Numbered from the stretch's first letter, positions 30,325 to 41,923 are shown. The stretch: DNA of 64,000 nucleotides from Symbiodinium natans (GCA_905221605.1 CAJNDS010000668.1:1542814-1606813), one strand, 5' to 3'. The notes: a model not told the origin generated them from the letters alone. Numbers and translations: made by a program.

Positions 30325-31246
30325 TCGAACCCCCCCCCTCCCCCCGAACCTTGCTCTTTTACTTTGACCTAAACCGGGCTCCGTCCAGCGCTCGCTTCGC
30401 GCTCGTTTACTCAAACTCTCCAGCCTTTGTCTAACTCTTGGGGTCCGGGCTTGTTCGTCCGTGTGCTGCGCCAGCAGGTTTGAGTGATCCAGGTGTTTTG
30501 CCTTTCGCTTGCTCAGGCGGCTTGTTACCCCCGGCCGGAGTGTTGCTTTCTTAGCCAGCCGCTGCAAGAGTTGACTTTTCTGCGTCCTTAGACGCGGTTT
30601 GAGCAGGCAATTAGGTGCAGCCGGTCTCGTGCCCTGTTTGGTGTCCTGTAGTGGTTGGTTTACCCAGCCAGAGTTTCTCACAGTGGAGCGTTGCAGCTTT
30701 TCAGGTTTGCCACCGGGCCTCTTTGAGCTTTTCTGCCACGATGGGTGTTTTGAGTAACTTTGCTTGGGGTCTTGCGTTGCCAGCCGGGCAGGCCTCCCGC
30801 AGTGGCAGCTTCTGGCGGTTTTTTTTCTTGCTGCCAAGGATTTCACCGAGTCACTGCGCTAGTCACTGGGGTTGTGCAGAGTGGCAGTGACTGTGAGCAT
30901 CTCCAACCTACTGGCTACTGTGCAGACCCACCTGGGCTCGCAATACTTCGGTTTGAAGGCAGGGGTTCGGGGGTCTGGAACTGGTCTTGCAGGGTGTGGT
31001 TCCCCGCACCATCACGTAGTTAAGCACAAGGGGAAAGCGTGGACCCCGCGCCATTGGCTTGCCGACAATGAGGGGTTGGCGTCGGCCCTGCGCCCAAGTT
31101 CCGCGTTGACGGGCAGCAGCCTTTCTCAGTCCCCTTCATCCTCCTTCTCATCCTTTGTGCATGCCGTCCAGGTAATTTTTGCTGGATTTCGGTCACAAGT
31201 AGGGAAAAGCAACTTCCCTCCAATGCTCGGGCTGTGCTTTTTGTCC
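30325..31246. other. Anonymous region, one weak minus-strand frame
   Basis: No recognisable gene. A minus-strand frame (30846 down to about 30340) gives a very basic protein beginning MKSLAARKKTARS, but its C-terminal end runs into the LINE tail and no domain is seen, so I do not call it. A module at 30368-30423 (CCTAAACCGGGCTCCG, then GCGCTCGCTTCGCGCTCG, then CTCAAACTCTCCAG) recurs at 31880-31935. Confidence 0.5.
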
Positions 31247-31858
31247 AAGGTGAGGTGACTCCCTTGCTTCAGGCGCTCTGGGTCCCGTGGTATGCCTGTG
31301 GAAAAAAGTGGAGCCCAATAGAGTTCCGGTGCCGCCTCTGCTGGGCCTCTTCTCCGTTGCAAACCTGGGGTTAAAGTGCTACAGGCATTGGGGTCGGGTA
31401 GGTTTGCCCTAAACCTTCCCTTTTTCCCATGGTACGTTTAAGACCGGGTCTTGTGGCTGACCCTTCCCTTGGGGGAGGTTACCGCTCTTTCTTTAGGACC
31501 TTGAGCACAGGGAGAGGTGCCTCCCCGAGGTTGCTAAGGTCTACTCCTGCACACAGGGTGAGGTGTCTCCCCGTGTTGTGTGGCCTTTGCATGTTAAGCA
31601 ACGAAGGGTGAGGAGTCTCTCCAAATCGTTACTTTCCCTAATTCAACGAGCCAATTTGGTCACTCCTCCAGTCCAGTGTAAGGTGAGAGACTCCCTTACT
31701 GAGCCTTCTGGCTTGCCTGCAGCAGCTGCCACTAGGTAGGTGAGCTCAACTGGTCTGTGTCGATGGTGCTGCTTACGCGCATCACCTGACCGCCGGACCC
31801 AGTTTAAAGGCTTGCCGTCCCAAAGGGGACTAGGAGGTAGGGTGAGGTGACTCCCCTC
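31247..31858 (+). repeat. Six dispersed GTGAG...CTCCC hairpin motifs
   Basis: Copies at 31247-31264, 31508-31527, 31555-31573, 31604-31622, 31679-31696 and 31838-31858 share (G)GTGAGGTGWCTCCC. Each can fold as GAG-loop-CTC. They are spaced 30-160 bases apart in otherwise unrelated sequence. Confidence 0.6.
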
Positions 31859-31879
31859 AACATCTCGTTTCACCCCTAA

Positions 31880-31935
31880 CCTAAACCGGGCTCCGCCCAG
31901 CGCTCGCTTCGCGCTCGAGTGCTCAAACTCTCCAG
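31880..31935 (+). repeat. Second copy of the GCGCTCG module
   Basis: Direct repeat of 30368-30423 with few differences. It contains GCGCTCG-CTTC-GCGCTCG. The two copies bracket the hairpin cluster. Confidence 0.7.
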
Positions 31936-33240
31936 GCGTCGGTGCAAACACAAGGAGCCTCTGCCCCTGCCTCCCCCCTCGCCGAAAACAGGGGACGCCC
32001 TTTCTGGCACTCTGTGTGCATTCGTGCATTTGTGCGCATTCGTACCTTTCTTTCAGTGTGCTTGCAACTTCCTTGTCAATCCGAAAAGGTGTACTGAGTG
32101 CTATGCCCTTGCTACGGCCCTGGCGCTTGTGTGGGGACTGTCTCTACGGACGCGTTGAGCAGTTTAGGTGACGGGGGTTCCTTGCCTTACGGCCTACCCA
32201 TACTTACGCTTAATGTCTGTGCCAGACGTGGCGCAGCATTGCTATGGGTGACGGGCAGTCGAGTGATTGGTGCCGGTAGGTTCTTGTTTGCATTGGTCTC
32301 ACCGTGCTGGCCTTGCGTTAAGTTGTCTTGCAATAAGGGCCTCTGCGCTAGCGGTTGCTTCTTTGTAGTCACGACTTCTTTTACGCTCGCTGGCTGTACA
32401 GTGGCTCGCGTGCGGTGGCTCGCGTGCGGTGGCTCACGTGCGGTGGCTCGGCAGTTCCTGGTTGCAACAAACCTTTAGGGCTCTGGCCGATTTCGGTACG
32501 GTGGCTCGTGTGCGGTGGCTCGCGTGCGGTGGCTCGCGTGTCTCGGGCGGTGGCTCGCGCACGGTGTCCGTAGAGTCGTAGAGGGTTTGGCTGGAACAAA
32601 CCTTTAGGTTCCTGCGTTGTCGGTTGTTGCCCCAGCCAAGTTCGGTGCGGTGGCTAGTATGACGGAACCTCACTTCACACGTGAAATTTCCTTCTACTGT
32701 TTGGGGTCTTCGGTGGTGTAATTTGTTTCTTGGTCTCATGTAGTTCCCTTGTGTATGGTTGTCTTGCAACTCGGGCCTTGCAGACATGACATCGTTTGCG
32801 CTCGCTGGCTTGTACAGGTGTGTTTCACTAAGTATACAGGAGACTCGCCCATTAAGCAATTGACGCTGTGAAGGGCACTCGGGCAAAACAACATTTCTCA
32901 ACCTTTGTTTGCATTGCAGGAAGCACTCGATGCAAGCACCCCCGAACATCATCATGCTCAGCTCGGCTACGACAGGGCCGGAAGCAACAACCTGTTCGAG
33001 CAATATTTCGCCATAAAGATGAGTTGCAGAAAACACGAATGACAGAAGCCACAATTGCAATCGTCGATTGACATCGGCGAAGAACGAAAGAACGAATGAA
33101 GCAAACGAAAAGAAAGCAAAAGTTAAGAAAAATGATAAACAAGTTGGAAAACTTGGAAAACGTTATTAAAAATGATAAACAAGCCATAAAAAACTCACGA
33201 AAATCAACGTCTGTAACCTTTCCTTACCACCTTATAGCCT
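31936..33240. other. Anonymous region with 14-bp tandem repeat
   Basis: No gene seen. 32399-32452 and 32497-32550 are short tandem arrays of a 14-bp unit (GTGGCTCGCGTGCG). 33065-33190 is A-rich (GAAAGAACGAA). Open frames here do not resemble proteins. Confidence 0.6.
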
Positions 33241-35327
33241 GAAGGAAGGTTACAAATAGTTTCGCCAGGTTACGAAAGCGTTACAGCAGGTTCATGCCTA
33301 GGTTAGTAAGTCCTTGCAGTCCGGCTAGCCTAAACACGTGTTTTGGTTCTGGCGAGAGCATCCATGCCCGCGCAATGATAATGTCCATGCTTCCAGCGTG
33401 TCCATTCTTGCGGGAGCATCCATGACCACAGAATGATAACGTCATAACGTCCATGCTACCAGTAATACCAGTGCACTTGTTCGTACCCCTACTTGCCTAC
33501 CTATATGTTTTTACCTACCGTACCTACTGCCTGCCATACTTACCTGCCTTTACCCAAATGCTCGGCGGACGCTCAGCTGATGTGTGAGTGTGTTCCACCT
33601 TGTTGATCTACCGGCTTCTAGATTGGACAGCTCCCGCTTTCCTTCTGACTCGGCCTTGTACTCTCTCACAAGCCGTCGGGTTTTTGTTGCTTTGCGCAGC
33701 CCTCAGAAGCAGGAACGCGCTCATTGTGCTGGGAAGGTTTTGGGCAAGGCCCCTTTAAGGATTTTCAGCAGGACCACGGGGCTCAGCGCCTCCAAAGCTT
33801 GGATGTGGATGGGTCCCGTTTGCCGCCTTTGCCGGCAGCGGGCCTTATGGATTGAACTGCTTGGCGCACGCTCAGACGAAGCACATACCTACCTCTTCCC
33901 TACCTATTTACATGTTCGGCATGGATTCACGTTTTTGCGGCTTCGCTGATTCGCGGGTTCGCGGGATTTTTCTCGCTGATTCCCGGATTCGCAGATTCGC
34001 TGATTCGCAGGTTCACAGTTGCGCGCATTCGCGGATTCGCGTTTTTCTCCCGGGACACTGTCAGCATAGTCGTATCATGCACCAGTCCAAACGCAAATTT
34101 GCCTGCCGAACTTGCCAAATTGTTATGAGTGATTGCTTCACGTTCTGGGAAAGGTTTGTGCGTTGCTGCGTTTAGAAATGTATGGTCGATGGATGATACG
34201 CATCTTATTGGAGGATGAAAGGGCGCAAATGATTCAGTGTTTGTGCGGGCGTTATGATGTTGTGATATCGTCATGAATGCATGCATGCGTCGATTGACTT
34301 TGTCCGTGTTGCAGTTTGCTGTTCTCAAGCAGTACTTTGTTCCTCCCTCCCGACCTCACAACTTGGTGCAGTTGGCGGCCTCGGAGTATGCAACATGCCG
34401 TGTTGACTCTGTCAATGCATGCAGCAACATGCAAAGTCAACAATGCAATGCGAATCTGAAGGAAATGATCTCGAGCAGCGCTGAATGGACAAAGGTGCTT
34501 GTGTCTTTCGACGTAGACATGTTCCCTGTTTTGTATAGAGAACAGTGGAGGTAGACGACCGTACATCATCTCGAATTGAAGGCCGGGCTGCCACACAGCC
34601 ATGCGTCGTAGTCATTTGGTTCAGTGATGTTGAACACTTCCAAATGTGGCCGGGAGGTGGACGACGCTCGACAGCTTGTAGACCATCATCGGTTAGCAAC
34701 CGTCATCAAGGCTTGATTGCTCAAGTCGCCGAGGGAAGTTAGAGAACATCGTTTGGCATTGTTGTGCGTGATGTGAACTTTTGTACTGAGGTGACAGGCC
34801 TAGTACCCGCACTTCGCAAGGAGATCGCGATGGTCTCAGTCAGGTCTTGCAGAGCCTTCCTTGCCTTGGTCTTGCAAAGGTTTGGTCTTTGAAACCTTAC
34901 TCGCGAAAGAATACCTGAACTTGGTAGTACAGTGAAACGAGACGCGTCGATAGGTCGTTTGCAACAGGGCTCAGGGACGCAACCTGAACGCAAAAGTTGA
35001 GGGTTTGTTTGCGTTTGGGCAAAAGGTCGCGGCCGTTGGGTTCCTGCAAAGGCTAACCCTAAAGTGTGAAAGTTAAGGGTCAGCTTCCCGAACCCAGTCC
35101 CTTTACGTTTCAGCTCTGATTTTTTCGAGGCGACATGCGTGAAGTGGTCAAAGCTCGCAAATCTTACAATCTGGGCAGTGATGGAGGCGTGTTATCGAGG
35201 GACGTGAAGAGTAGACAAAAGTTGACTGCAAGGGTCTCTGGCAGGTCTGGACGAAGGCCTTGGAGGTGGGAAATTCGGGAATTGCTTGTCATTACTTGTG
35301 CATCCATGCTGCTTTTGGTAGCCACAG
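33241..35327. other. Anonymous region
   Basis: No gene recognised. 33355-33460 holds two copies of a roughly 55-bp unit (GAGCATCCATG...AATGATAA). 33940-34050 is a degenerate GATTCGC minisatellite. The remaining open frames are short and without motifs. Confidence 0.5.
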
Positions 35328-35384
35328 GTGCCTCGCGTCGTTCTTCCACCACTCCCCGCAAGTCAGTCTTGAGCACCGATGAAG
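35328..35384 (+). CDS. Candidate micro-exon 1 (57 nt)
   Basis: Flanked by CACAG| and |GC. In phase 1 it reads GASRRSSTTPRKSVLSTDEG, the same pattern as the downstream array (GD-x-RRS...RKS...DEG). This outlying, diverged member shows that the family extends 2 kb upstream of the tandem units. Confidence 0.5.
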
Positions 35385-35893
35385 GCGCCGTGTTTTTGGT
35401 TTGTGGGTGATGTGGGTGCGTCGTTGTGATTATTTTGTCATTTTTGGCTTTTCTTTAGACGGAAGTAGTGAGTAGCCACACTTGGCAAGGCGTAGCAACA
35501 TCTAGCAGTGTGCGACGTTGCCAACGCCACACACCACTTGAAATATCATTTTTTTCGTTTGAACCCTGTAGCGTCAGTTCTTGTTGAGGTGAGCGGCCGG
35601 TCGACAAGCCCCAGCCTTCACATTTGGAGATTCGCTTTTGCTCATTTCGTTCATCTGCGTGATCCTGCTGAGTTCAGATGAGTCAGACGCCGAAACGGAG
35701 GCCATGCCATGGGACAGTAAGATGTGCTGTTCAGAGCAATTGCCAAGGAGCTTGACAGGATATACAGGCAGTGGCTTGCGCATCTTAGCATTGTCAGCAT
35801 AGCGCAGATTTCCTGAGACAGGTTTTCGTTACGGATGATGCGAGCTGGAGAAAGGTTGCTGAGGTGCTACCCCGAAGCATTTTTTGAGCTCAG

Positions 35894-36330
35894 GTTGTGT
35901 TGTCACATCATTCAAATTCTGTGGACGATTTGCAGAGTTTTCCAAAGAGACCTAGACCTGTGGCTTTATCCAGGTTTGGTTTGTCTCCCGCCTTTCAAGC
36001 ATCATCGAGAGATCTTAAAGTTCCACTTTATTCGTCGCCTAGCAGTCACTACTCTAGGAGTCAGCTCCTCAATGGCTGGATGAAAGTGCCTACACCACCT
36101 GCGATGCGTCGCTCCACATTCAGCCCTACACCTGCCGACAAGGATCTGGGGTCAAGCCACATTGGAGCTCAGCTAGCTTCTTCAGGGCTTAGGATTTCTG
36201 ATGCAGCAAGAGTTCCAGCTGTTAGTTTCAGTCGAACAACAGAGGATGCTAAATTCGCTGGAAGCCAGTCTACATCTAAGAGCTCGGGTCAGGCTTTACT
36301 GGATCCAATGCGATTCATGCTTATGCCAGG
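35894..36330 (+). CDS. Possible Ser-rich exon
   Basis: An open stretch of about 145 codons follows CTCAG| and stays open to ATGCCAG|GT, a possible donor. The protein is rich in Ser, Arg and Pro (SRFGLSPAFQASSRD; PPAMRRSTFSPTPADKD). No domain is known to me. It could belong to the same gene as the micro-exons, but nothing proves it. Confidence 0.3.
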
Positions 36331-37439
36331 TCTTTGGAAATATCCCTAGCACGGGCCTCACCTTGCGTTCTCTCTGTATGGGTGCTTTGTTTGTCTGGGT
36401 GCCCATTTGCTTGTCCGACATGCTTTCAGCTTTCTTGTGCTGGTTGATCCGGCCCATTTGGGCCATGCCTGCCGGTGCACGAGAGTAATGTTGTGCAGAG
36501 AGTCATCAAGAACGCGGAAGAATGCAACATGCACCGTGGCAACTCCTCAACTGTCGTTAGGTCTTGCCCTGTGGTCTAAACGTTCTTGCGTGGTGCTATG
36601 AGGTGAGTCGCGACTCTCGACGACCGGTCGCCCGACTGAGTTTTAGGTTATCGGGTGGGGCAATGGTTCAAGTCCAGCTTCACAGCAAGTCGCGCACCAG
36701 TAGATGGTAGCAACCAGTAGCTACCGGGTATCAAAAGGCTGTCAAGTTTCGCTAACGGATGCACGCCCATCAGAGCATCAATCGTTGAATTACAATGTGA
36801 AGGCTTACACTTCCAACAAGTGAGTTCGCTGAGTTTTTTTGCTGATATTTTGTCAGAGTTAGTAAGTGAACATTTTTTGTGTCCACATTGGTTCGTAAAC
36901 GACAACCCCTATGTACTTTGCTAATTTGAATGCCCCTGTGCAACCATTCGACACTCAATTTTCAAGCTGCAAGTGGAGGAGGCTTTTGCACCCTCGCAGC
37001 TCGCACAAAGTCATACGCCCCTCAGGTGAAATTTTTCTCCTCAATGTCACCCTGAATTCGAACTTAAGATTTCTCCGCCCAGTATCGGTGCACCCTTGGG
37101 CTATTGACCAGACATGCCCAAAGCGAATTTGGGCTCTGGCCTCCCTCCGCTAGTTTTGTGCATCTTCTACGTACATCGGAAGCCTTGTGTTTTCCCATGA
37201 GGCTGTAAGACTGTTGAGCAGTGCCGGTGCCAATTCACGGTCACGACTGGGTGGCTTGCGCGGTGAGGAGAGACATGGATACACGCATGAACCCCTTCGC
37301 TCCGTTCATCTCCGTTCATGATCAAGCCATGGTTGTCTTCTGCTCGTCCTCTACCGTCCTCAACCGCCTCCAACTGTCTCCATAATCCCTCCTTTGGTGT
37401 CGTTGTGGAGTTTGGGGATTTCGATTTCATGTTTTCTAC
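36331..37439. other. Anonymous region
   Basis: About 1.1 kb without a supported gene or repeat. Confidence 0.4.
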
Positions 37440-37540
37440 GTGGGGTTTAGATCTAGGGTTTGGGGTATGGGTGTAGGGCTTAGGGCTTAGCAACCAGAAT
37501 TCAGGGTTTAGGTCTGGCATTTAGCCTTTAGGGTTTTGCG
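37440..37540 (+). repeat. Degenerate telomere-like TTTAGGG island
   Basis: Several TTTAGGG, CTTAGGG and CTAGGGTTT units in 100 bases. TTTAGGG is the plant-type telomere repeat also used by dinoflagellates. Similar islands lie at 41038-41062 and 55473-55620. Confidence 0.6.
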
Positions 37541-37728
37541 GGGGCATATTCTCGGGGTGGGGGACGACCATGGCTCATGGTGAGCATTCGGAGCCTCGTG
37601 AAGCTTTTGAGCTGGGTCGGGTCAGACAAGAAGCTCTGTCACAGCCACGTTCGGACATGTGTTCATGGTCTCATCGATACGGAGTTTCCTTGTTTATCTG
37701 ATTACTTGCCTGCAGTAGACATAGCCAG

Positions 37729-37779
37729 GCGATGTTCGCCGTTCCTCCCGCAAATCCGAAAGCTGGCGGGCTGATGAAG
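37729..37779 (+). CDS. Candidate micro-exon 2 (51 nt)
   Basis: GCCAG|...|GT. Peptide GDVRRSSRKSESWRADEG. It lies just before the first tandem unit and lacks two codons of the later copies, an in-frame length change. Confidence 0.6.
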
Positions 37780-37925
37780 GTGCCTACGTATGCTGGGCAG
37801 TCTTTTTGTTAATCTGGGCACACCGGGCATTTGCTTTCGATTTCTTGCAGCATCAAACCAGGCAATGTGATTCGTTCAGGTAGCACACAGCAGTCAGGAG
37901 CGATAGTATCCGTAGTCCCTTTGAG

Positions 37926-37970
37926 GCGATCGCCGTTCAATCAGACGCTCTCAGCTGCCGGATGATGAAG
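37926..37970 (+). CDS. Candidate micro-exon 3 (alpha, 45 nt)
   Basis: TTGAG|...GATGATGAAG|GC. Phase-1 peptide GDRRSIRRSQLPDDEG. The other frame (MMKAP) is less conserved between families, so I reject it. Confidence 0.6.
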
Positions 37971-38040
37971 GCCCCGCTGAGCTGGAGTTACGAGTTGCGA
38001 AAGAATTCGGTCGATGTCAGTCAGCTGTCAGCTTTACCAG

Positions 38041-38097
38041 GTGATGTTCGACGATCATTTGCCGCCCGCAAGTCAGAGAGCTCGAGACCTGATGAAG
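38041..38097 (+). CDS. Candidate micro-exon 4 (beta, 57 nt)
   Basis: TACCAG|...GATGAAG|GC. Phase-1 peptide GDVRRSFAARKSESSRPDEG. Gap to the preceding alpha is 70 bases. Confidence 0.65.
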
Positions 38098-38559
38098 GCT
38101 CCTGCACCGATGTGTAGGGGTCGACAGCTGCAGATTCGGGCGCTGCCGGCGTCTCTTGCTTCTCCTTTTGTCTTAGCATGTCTTACCTATGCGTCGATAT
38201 GAGCAGGTGCAGCAGGTCTCATGGAGGGGCCGGGAAAAGCTTAAACAGAGCGAGTGAATGTGGGCGGGAACGTGGGGATACGTGGGGTTACAAGTCATGG
38301 AATGGGGGCGGCTTCCAAAAAACACACTTGTGAAACTGAGAGGTAAAGATGCGGAAGTTTGTACGGAATGCAACTGCCGGATTTGGCTAAAGCAGGGTGC
38401 GCATGAGCAAGACGGCCTGTGGGCAAAAGATCAAGTGGTGGGTGTGGCAACACAAGTGTCACTGTTTTGGTATCGTTACGGTATGGTTGCTGAGGCCTGT
38501 GGAAATTTGTTGTTGCTGCTTCATGTTTCGGCTGTGCTGCGCTGCAACGTTCCTTTGAG

Positions 38560-38604
38560 GCGATCGCCGTTCGATCAGACGCTCTCAGTTCCAGGATGAT
38601 GAAG
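38560..38604 (+). CDS. Candidate micro-exon 5 (alpha, 45 nt)
   Basis: TTGAG|...|GC. Peptide GDRRSIRRSQFQDDEG. Confidence 0.6.
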
Positions 38605-38653
38605 GCCCCGCTGAGCTCGAGTTACGAGTTGCGAAAGAGCTCAGCTTTACCAG

Positions 38654-38710
38654 GTGATGTTCGACGATCGTTTGCCGCCCGCAAATCAGAGAGCTCGAGA
38701 CCTGATGAAG
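38654..38710 (+). CDS. Candidate micro-exon 6 (beta, 57 nt)
   Basis: ACCAG|...|GC. Same peptide as micro-exon 4; its two base differences (TCA/TCG and AAG/AAA) are both silent in this frame. Confidence 0.65.
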
Positions 38711-39152
38711 GCTCCTGCACCGATGTGTAGGGGTCCTGCAGATTCGGGCCCTGCCGGCGTCTCTTGCTTCTCCTTTTTGTCTTAGCATGTCTTGCCTATG
38801 CGTCGATATGAGCAGGTGCAGCACGTGTCAAACAGGAGGGGCCAGGAAAGGCTTAAGCAGAGCGAGTGATTGTGCGCGTGAACGTGGGGTTAGAAGTCAT
38901 GGAAGGGCATGGGAGCGCCTTCCAAAAACCACACTTGTGAAACTAAGAGGTAAAGATGCAGAATGTACGGAATGCAACTGCCAGATGTGGCTAAAGCAGG
39001 GCGCACATGAGCAAGACGGCCTGTGGGCAAAAGATCATGTGGTGGGTGTGGCAACACAAGGGTCACTGTTTTGGTATGTTTGCTGAGGCCTGTTGAAATT
39101 TGTTGTTGCTGCTTCATGTTTCGGCTGTGCTGCGGTGCAACGTCCCTTTGAG

Positions 39153-39197
39153 GCGATCGCCGCTCGATCAGACGCTCTCAGCTGCCGGATGATGAAG
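39153..39197 (+). CDS. Candidate micro-exon 7 (alpha, 45 nt)
   Basis: TTGAG|...|GC. Peptide GDRRSIRRSQLPDDEG. Confidence 0.6.
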
Positions 39198-39267
39198 GCC
39201 CCGCTGAGCTCGAGCAACGAGTTGCGAAAGAGTTCGGTCGATGTCAGTCAGTTGTCAGCTATACCAG

Positions 39268-39324
39268 GTGATGTTCGACGATCATTTGCCGCCCGCAAGT
39301 CAGAGAGCTCGAGACCTGATGAAG
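39268..39324 (+). CDS. Candidate micro-exon 8 (beta, 57 nt)
   Basis: ACCAG|...|GC. Peptide as micro-exon 4. Confidence 0.65.
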
Positions 39325-39751
39325 GCTCCTGCACCGATGTGTAGGGGTCGACAGCTGCAGATTCGGGCGCTGCCGGCGTCTCTTGCTTCTCCTTTTGTCT
39401 TAGCATGTCTTACCTATGCGTCGATATGAGCAGGTGCAGCAGGTCTCAAATTGGAGGGGCCGGGAAAAGCTTAAACAGAGCGAGTGAATGTGGGCGGGAA
39501 CGTGGGGATACGTGGGGTTACAAGTCATGGAATGGGGGCGCCTTCCAAAAAACACACTTGTGAAACTGAGATGAGAGGTAAAGATGCAGAAGGTACGGAA
39601 TGCAACTGCCGGATGTTACTAAAGCAAGGTGCACATGAGCAAGACGGCCTGTGGGCAAAAGATCATGTGGTGGGTGTGGCAACACAAGGGTCACTGTTTT
39701 GGTATCGTTGCTTCATGTTTCGGCCGAGCTGCTGTGCAGCGTCCCTTTGAG

Positions 39752-39796
39752 GCGATCGCCGCTCGATCAGACGCTCTCAGCTGCCGGATGATGAAG
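39752..39796 (+). CDS. Candidate micro-exon 9 (alpha, 45 nt)
   Basis: TTGAG|...|GC. Peptide GDRRSIRRSQLPDDEG. Confidence 0.6.
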
Positions 39797-39866
39797 GCCC
39801 CGCTGAGCTCGAGCAACGAGTTGCGAAAGAGTTCGGTCGATGTCAGTCAGTTGTCAGCTATACCAG

Positions 39867-39923
39867 GTGATGTTCGACGATCATTTGCCGCCCGCAAGTC
39901 AGAGAGCTCGAGACCTGATGAAG
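39867..39923 (+). CDS. Candidate micro-exon 10 (beta, 57 nt)
   Basis: ACCAG|...|GC. Peptide as micro-exon 4. Confidence 0.65.
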
Positions 39924-40387
39924 GCTCCTGCACCGATGTGTAGGGGTCGACAGCTGCAGATTCGGGCGCTGCCGGCGTCTCTTGCTTCTCCTTTTGCCTT
40001 AGCATGTCTTACCTATGCGTCGATATGAGCAGGTGCAGCAGGTCTCATGGAGGGGCCGGGAAAAGCTTAAACAGAGCGAGTGAATGTGCGCAGGAACGTG
40101 GGGATACGTGGGGTTACAAGTCATGGACTGGGGGCGGCTTCCAAAAAACACACTTGTGAAACTGAGATGAGAGGTAAAGATGCAGAAGGTACGGAATGCA
40201 ACTGCCGGATGTGGCTAGAGAAGGGTGCGCATGAGCAAGACGGCCTGTGAGCAAAAGATCAAGTGGTGGGTGTGGCAACACAAGTGTCACTGTTTTGGTA
40301 TCGTTACGGTATGGTTGCTGAGGCCTGTGGAAATTTGTTGTTGCTGCTTCATGTTTCGGCTGTGCTGCGCTGCAACGTCCCTTTGAG

Positions 40388-40432
40388 GCGATCGCCGTTC
40401 GATCAGACGCTCTCAGTTCCAGGATGATGAAG
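40388..40432 (+). CDS. Candidate micro-exon 11 (alpha, 45 nt)
   Basis: TTGAG|...|GC. Peptide GDRRSIRRSQFQDDEG, as in unit 2. Confidence 0.6.
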
Positions 40433-40481
40433 GCTCCGCTGAGCTCGAGTTACGAGTTGCGAAAGAGCTCAGCTTTACCAG

Positions 40482-40538
40482 GTGATGTTCGACGATCGTT
40501 TGCCGCCCGCAAATCAGAGAGCTCGAGACCTGATGAAG
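40482..40538 (+). CDS. Candidate micro-exon 12 (beta, 57 nt)
   Basis: ACCAG|...|GC. Peptide as micro-exon 4. Units 2 and 5 share the 49-base alpha-beta gap. Confidence 0.65.
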
Positions 40539-40640
40539 GCTCCTGCACCGATGTGTTGGGGTCGACACCTGCAGATTCGGGCCCTGCCGGCGTCTCTTGT
40601 TTGGCTTGCGCTTTTGGTTGTCCACTCTTTTGCTCCCAAG

Positions 40641-41923
40641 TGCTTTCCCACATCACCGTGGGCTTGCTGTTCTGTTTAGCGCCACACACCTTTCACGCTC
40701 GCCGTTTTTTCGTTCGCGTTTACGTTCGCGTTTACGTGCGCGTTGTGCGCTTCGGGGCCGCTTTGGGCACTCCTCACTCCTCACTCCTCGCTCCTCGCTC
40801 CTCGCCTCTCGCTCCTCTCGCCTCTCGCCTCTCGCCTATCTCTCTCTCTCTCTCTCTCTCCTTTTGTGTTGGGGTTGTGGGCGGTGCCGGGAATACTCTT
40901 TTAGACAGCCCGCGAAGATCTCTGGAATCAGCTCGGGTCAGCCGCGAAATAGCTGTTAAATGATTCCAAAATCGCTCTAAAAACGCTCCAAAATCGCTCC
41001 AAAACGATTTTGGAGTGATTTGGGGGGATGCTGGGGGCCTGGTTTAGGGTTTAGGGGTTGAATTTGGTCCGAATCCTATAGTCCTATAGGGTCTGATATG
41101 CCACCGTCGTGGCAACGGGGAGGGGTCTCCGGCGGCGCACATTAGACCCACGATTTGGGGCTCCTTGCTTGCAAAAGCCTTCACAAATACCGTGGGGCCC
41201 GAATCCTACATTGGCATTGCTGGCACAGCACTTTGCAACAGGTATAACCCGCATTGCGTGCTTGCACAAGCCCCGAAAATGCCATGGGATGCGAATCTCG
41301 AGGCTGCCCTCGCAACTACCGTGGCTTGCAAAAAGCCTTGTACATGTCTTCATCAGGACGATGTTAATTGCACGATATCAGGTGTTGGGCTAATAATTCC
41401 ACCGACTATGACCTCTGCAAGCCTGGTGGTGCAGGGGCAAAGCCCGTTAACATTGGGACTGTCAGCAAAGCACGTGCGAGAGCGAGTGGAAGCCGATGAA
41501 CAAGGGGGCAAAGCACTGGTTTAATGAGTTGGGCCAAACCTACAAGCACTGGATCCCCATCTGGGACAGCCACCACGCATGGCCATGCAGAGTTTGGAGG
41601 GCAGGAAGTTCGGGGACTTCAGGTTCGTTGAGGGATTTGGCGTGTGACCGTTGTAGGAGGATGTAAGGAGGCTTGCCGGGCAACGAAAGCGGTAGTCCTG
41701 GTGCCTCGTGGGGCCCGGATGCTGCTAGTCAAGTGAGGATTTCGGTATATTTCGGTGCTGGTAGATAGGTGGGTATTTTCGGTATGTTTCGTTTGTTGGA
41801 GCAGCCGAGGGCCTCAAACAACACGGCCACATCTACACCCCAATGGGGCTTTGCGGATCGAACAATGAAGACCCTGTAGCAGCGGCGGGCAAGACTGCCA
41901 AGGGGGACTTCCCCCTGCCCCAC
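40641..41923. other. Spacer with CT repeat and inverted repeat
   Basis: 40780-40862 is CT-rich, ending in (CT)n. 40991-41021 is a near-perfect palindrome (AAATCGCTCCAAAA-CG-ATTTTGGAGTGATTT). 41038-41062 has TTTAGGG-like units. 41093-41370 has loosely repeated ACCGTGG/GCATTGC phrases. No supported gene. Confidence 0.5.

Larger units (their letters stand above)
37915..40640 (+). repeat. Tandem array, family 1 (about 0.6-kb units)
   Basis: Five units start with GAGGCGATCGCC at 37923, 38557, 39150, 39749 and 40385 (spacing 634, 593, 599 and 636). Each holds an alpha segment (45 nt), a beta segment (57 nt), a GTCGACA...TGCAGATTCGG stretch and about 400 bases of spacer (GTGGGTGTGGCAACACAAG and others). 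Units differ by small indels in the alpha-beta gap (49 or 70 bases). The last unit is cut off near 40600 by unrelated sequence. Confidence 0.9.

Noticed and set aside
30238-30846. Basic 202-codon minus-strand protein
   Set aside because: Its last third lies in the LINE 3' tail and nothing in it resembles a known family.
33700-33750. Possible extra micro-exon CAG|GAACGCGC...GGGAAG|GT (24 nt)
   Set aside because: In phase but the peptide lacks the GD, RRS and DEG features; likely chance.
36655-36690. TGGTTCAAGTCCA resembling a tRNA T-loop
   Set aside because: No pairing T-stem, D-arm or acceptor stem around it.
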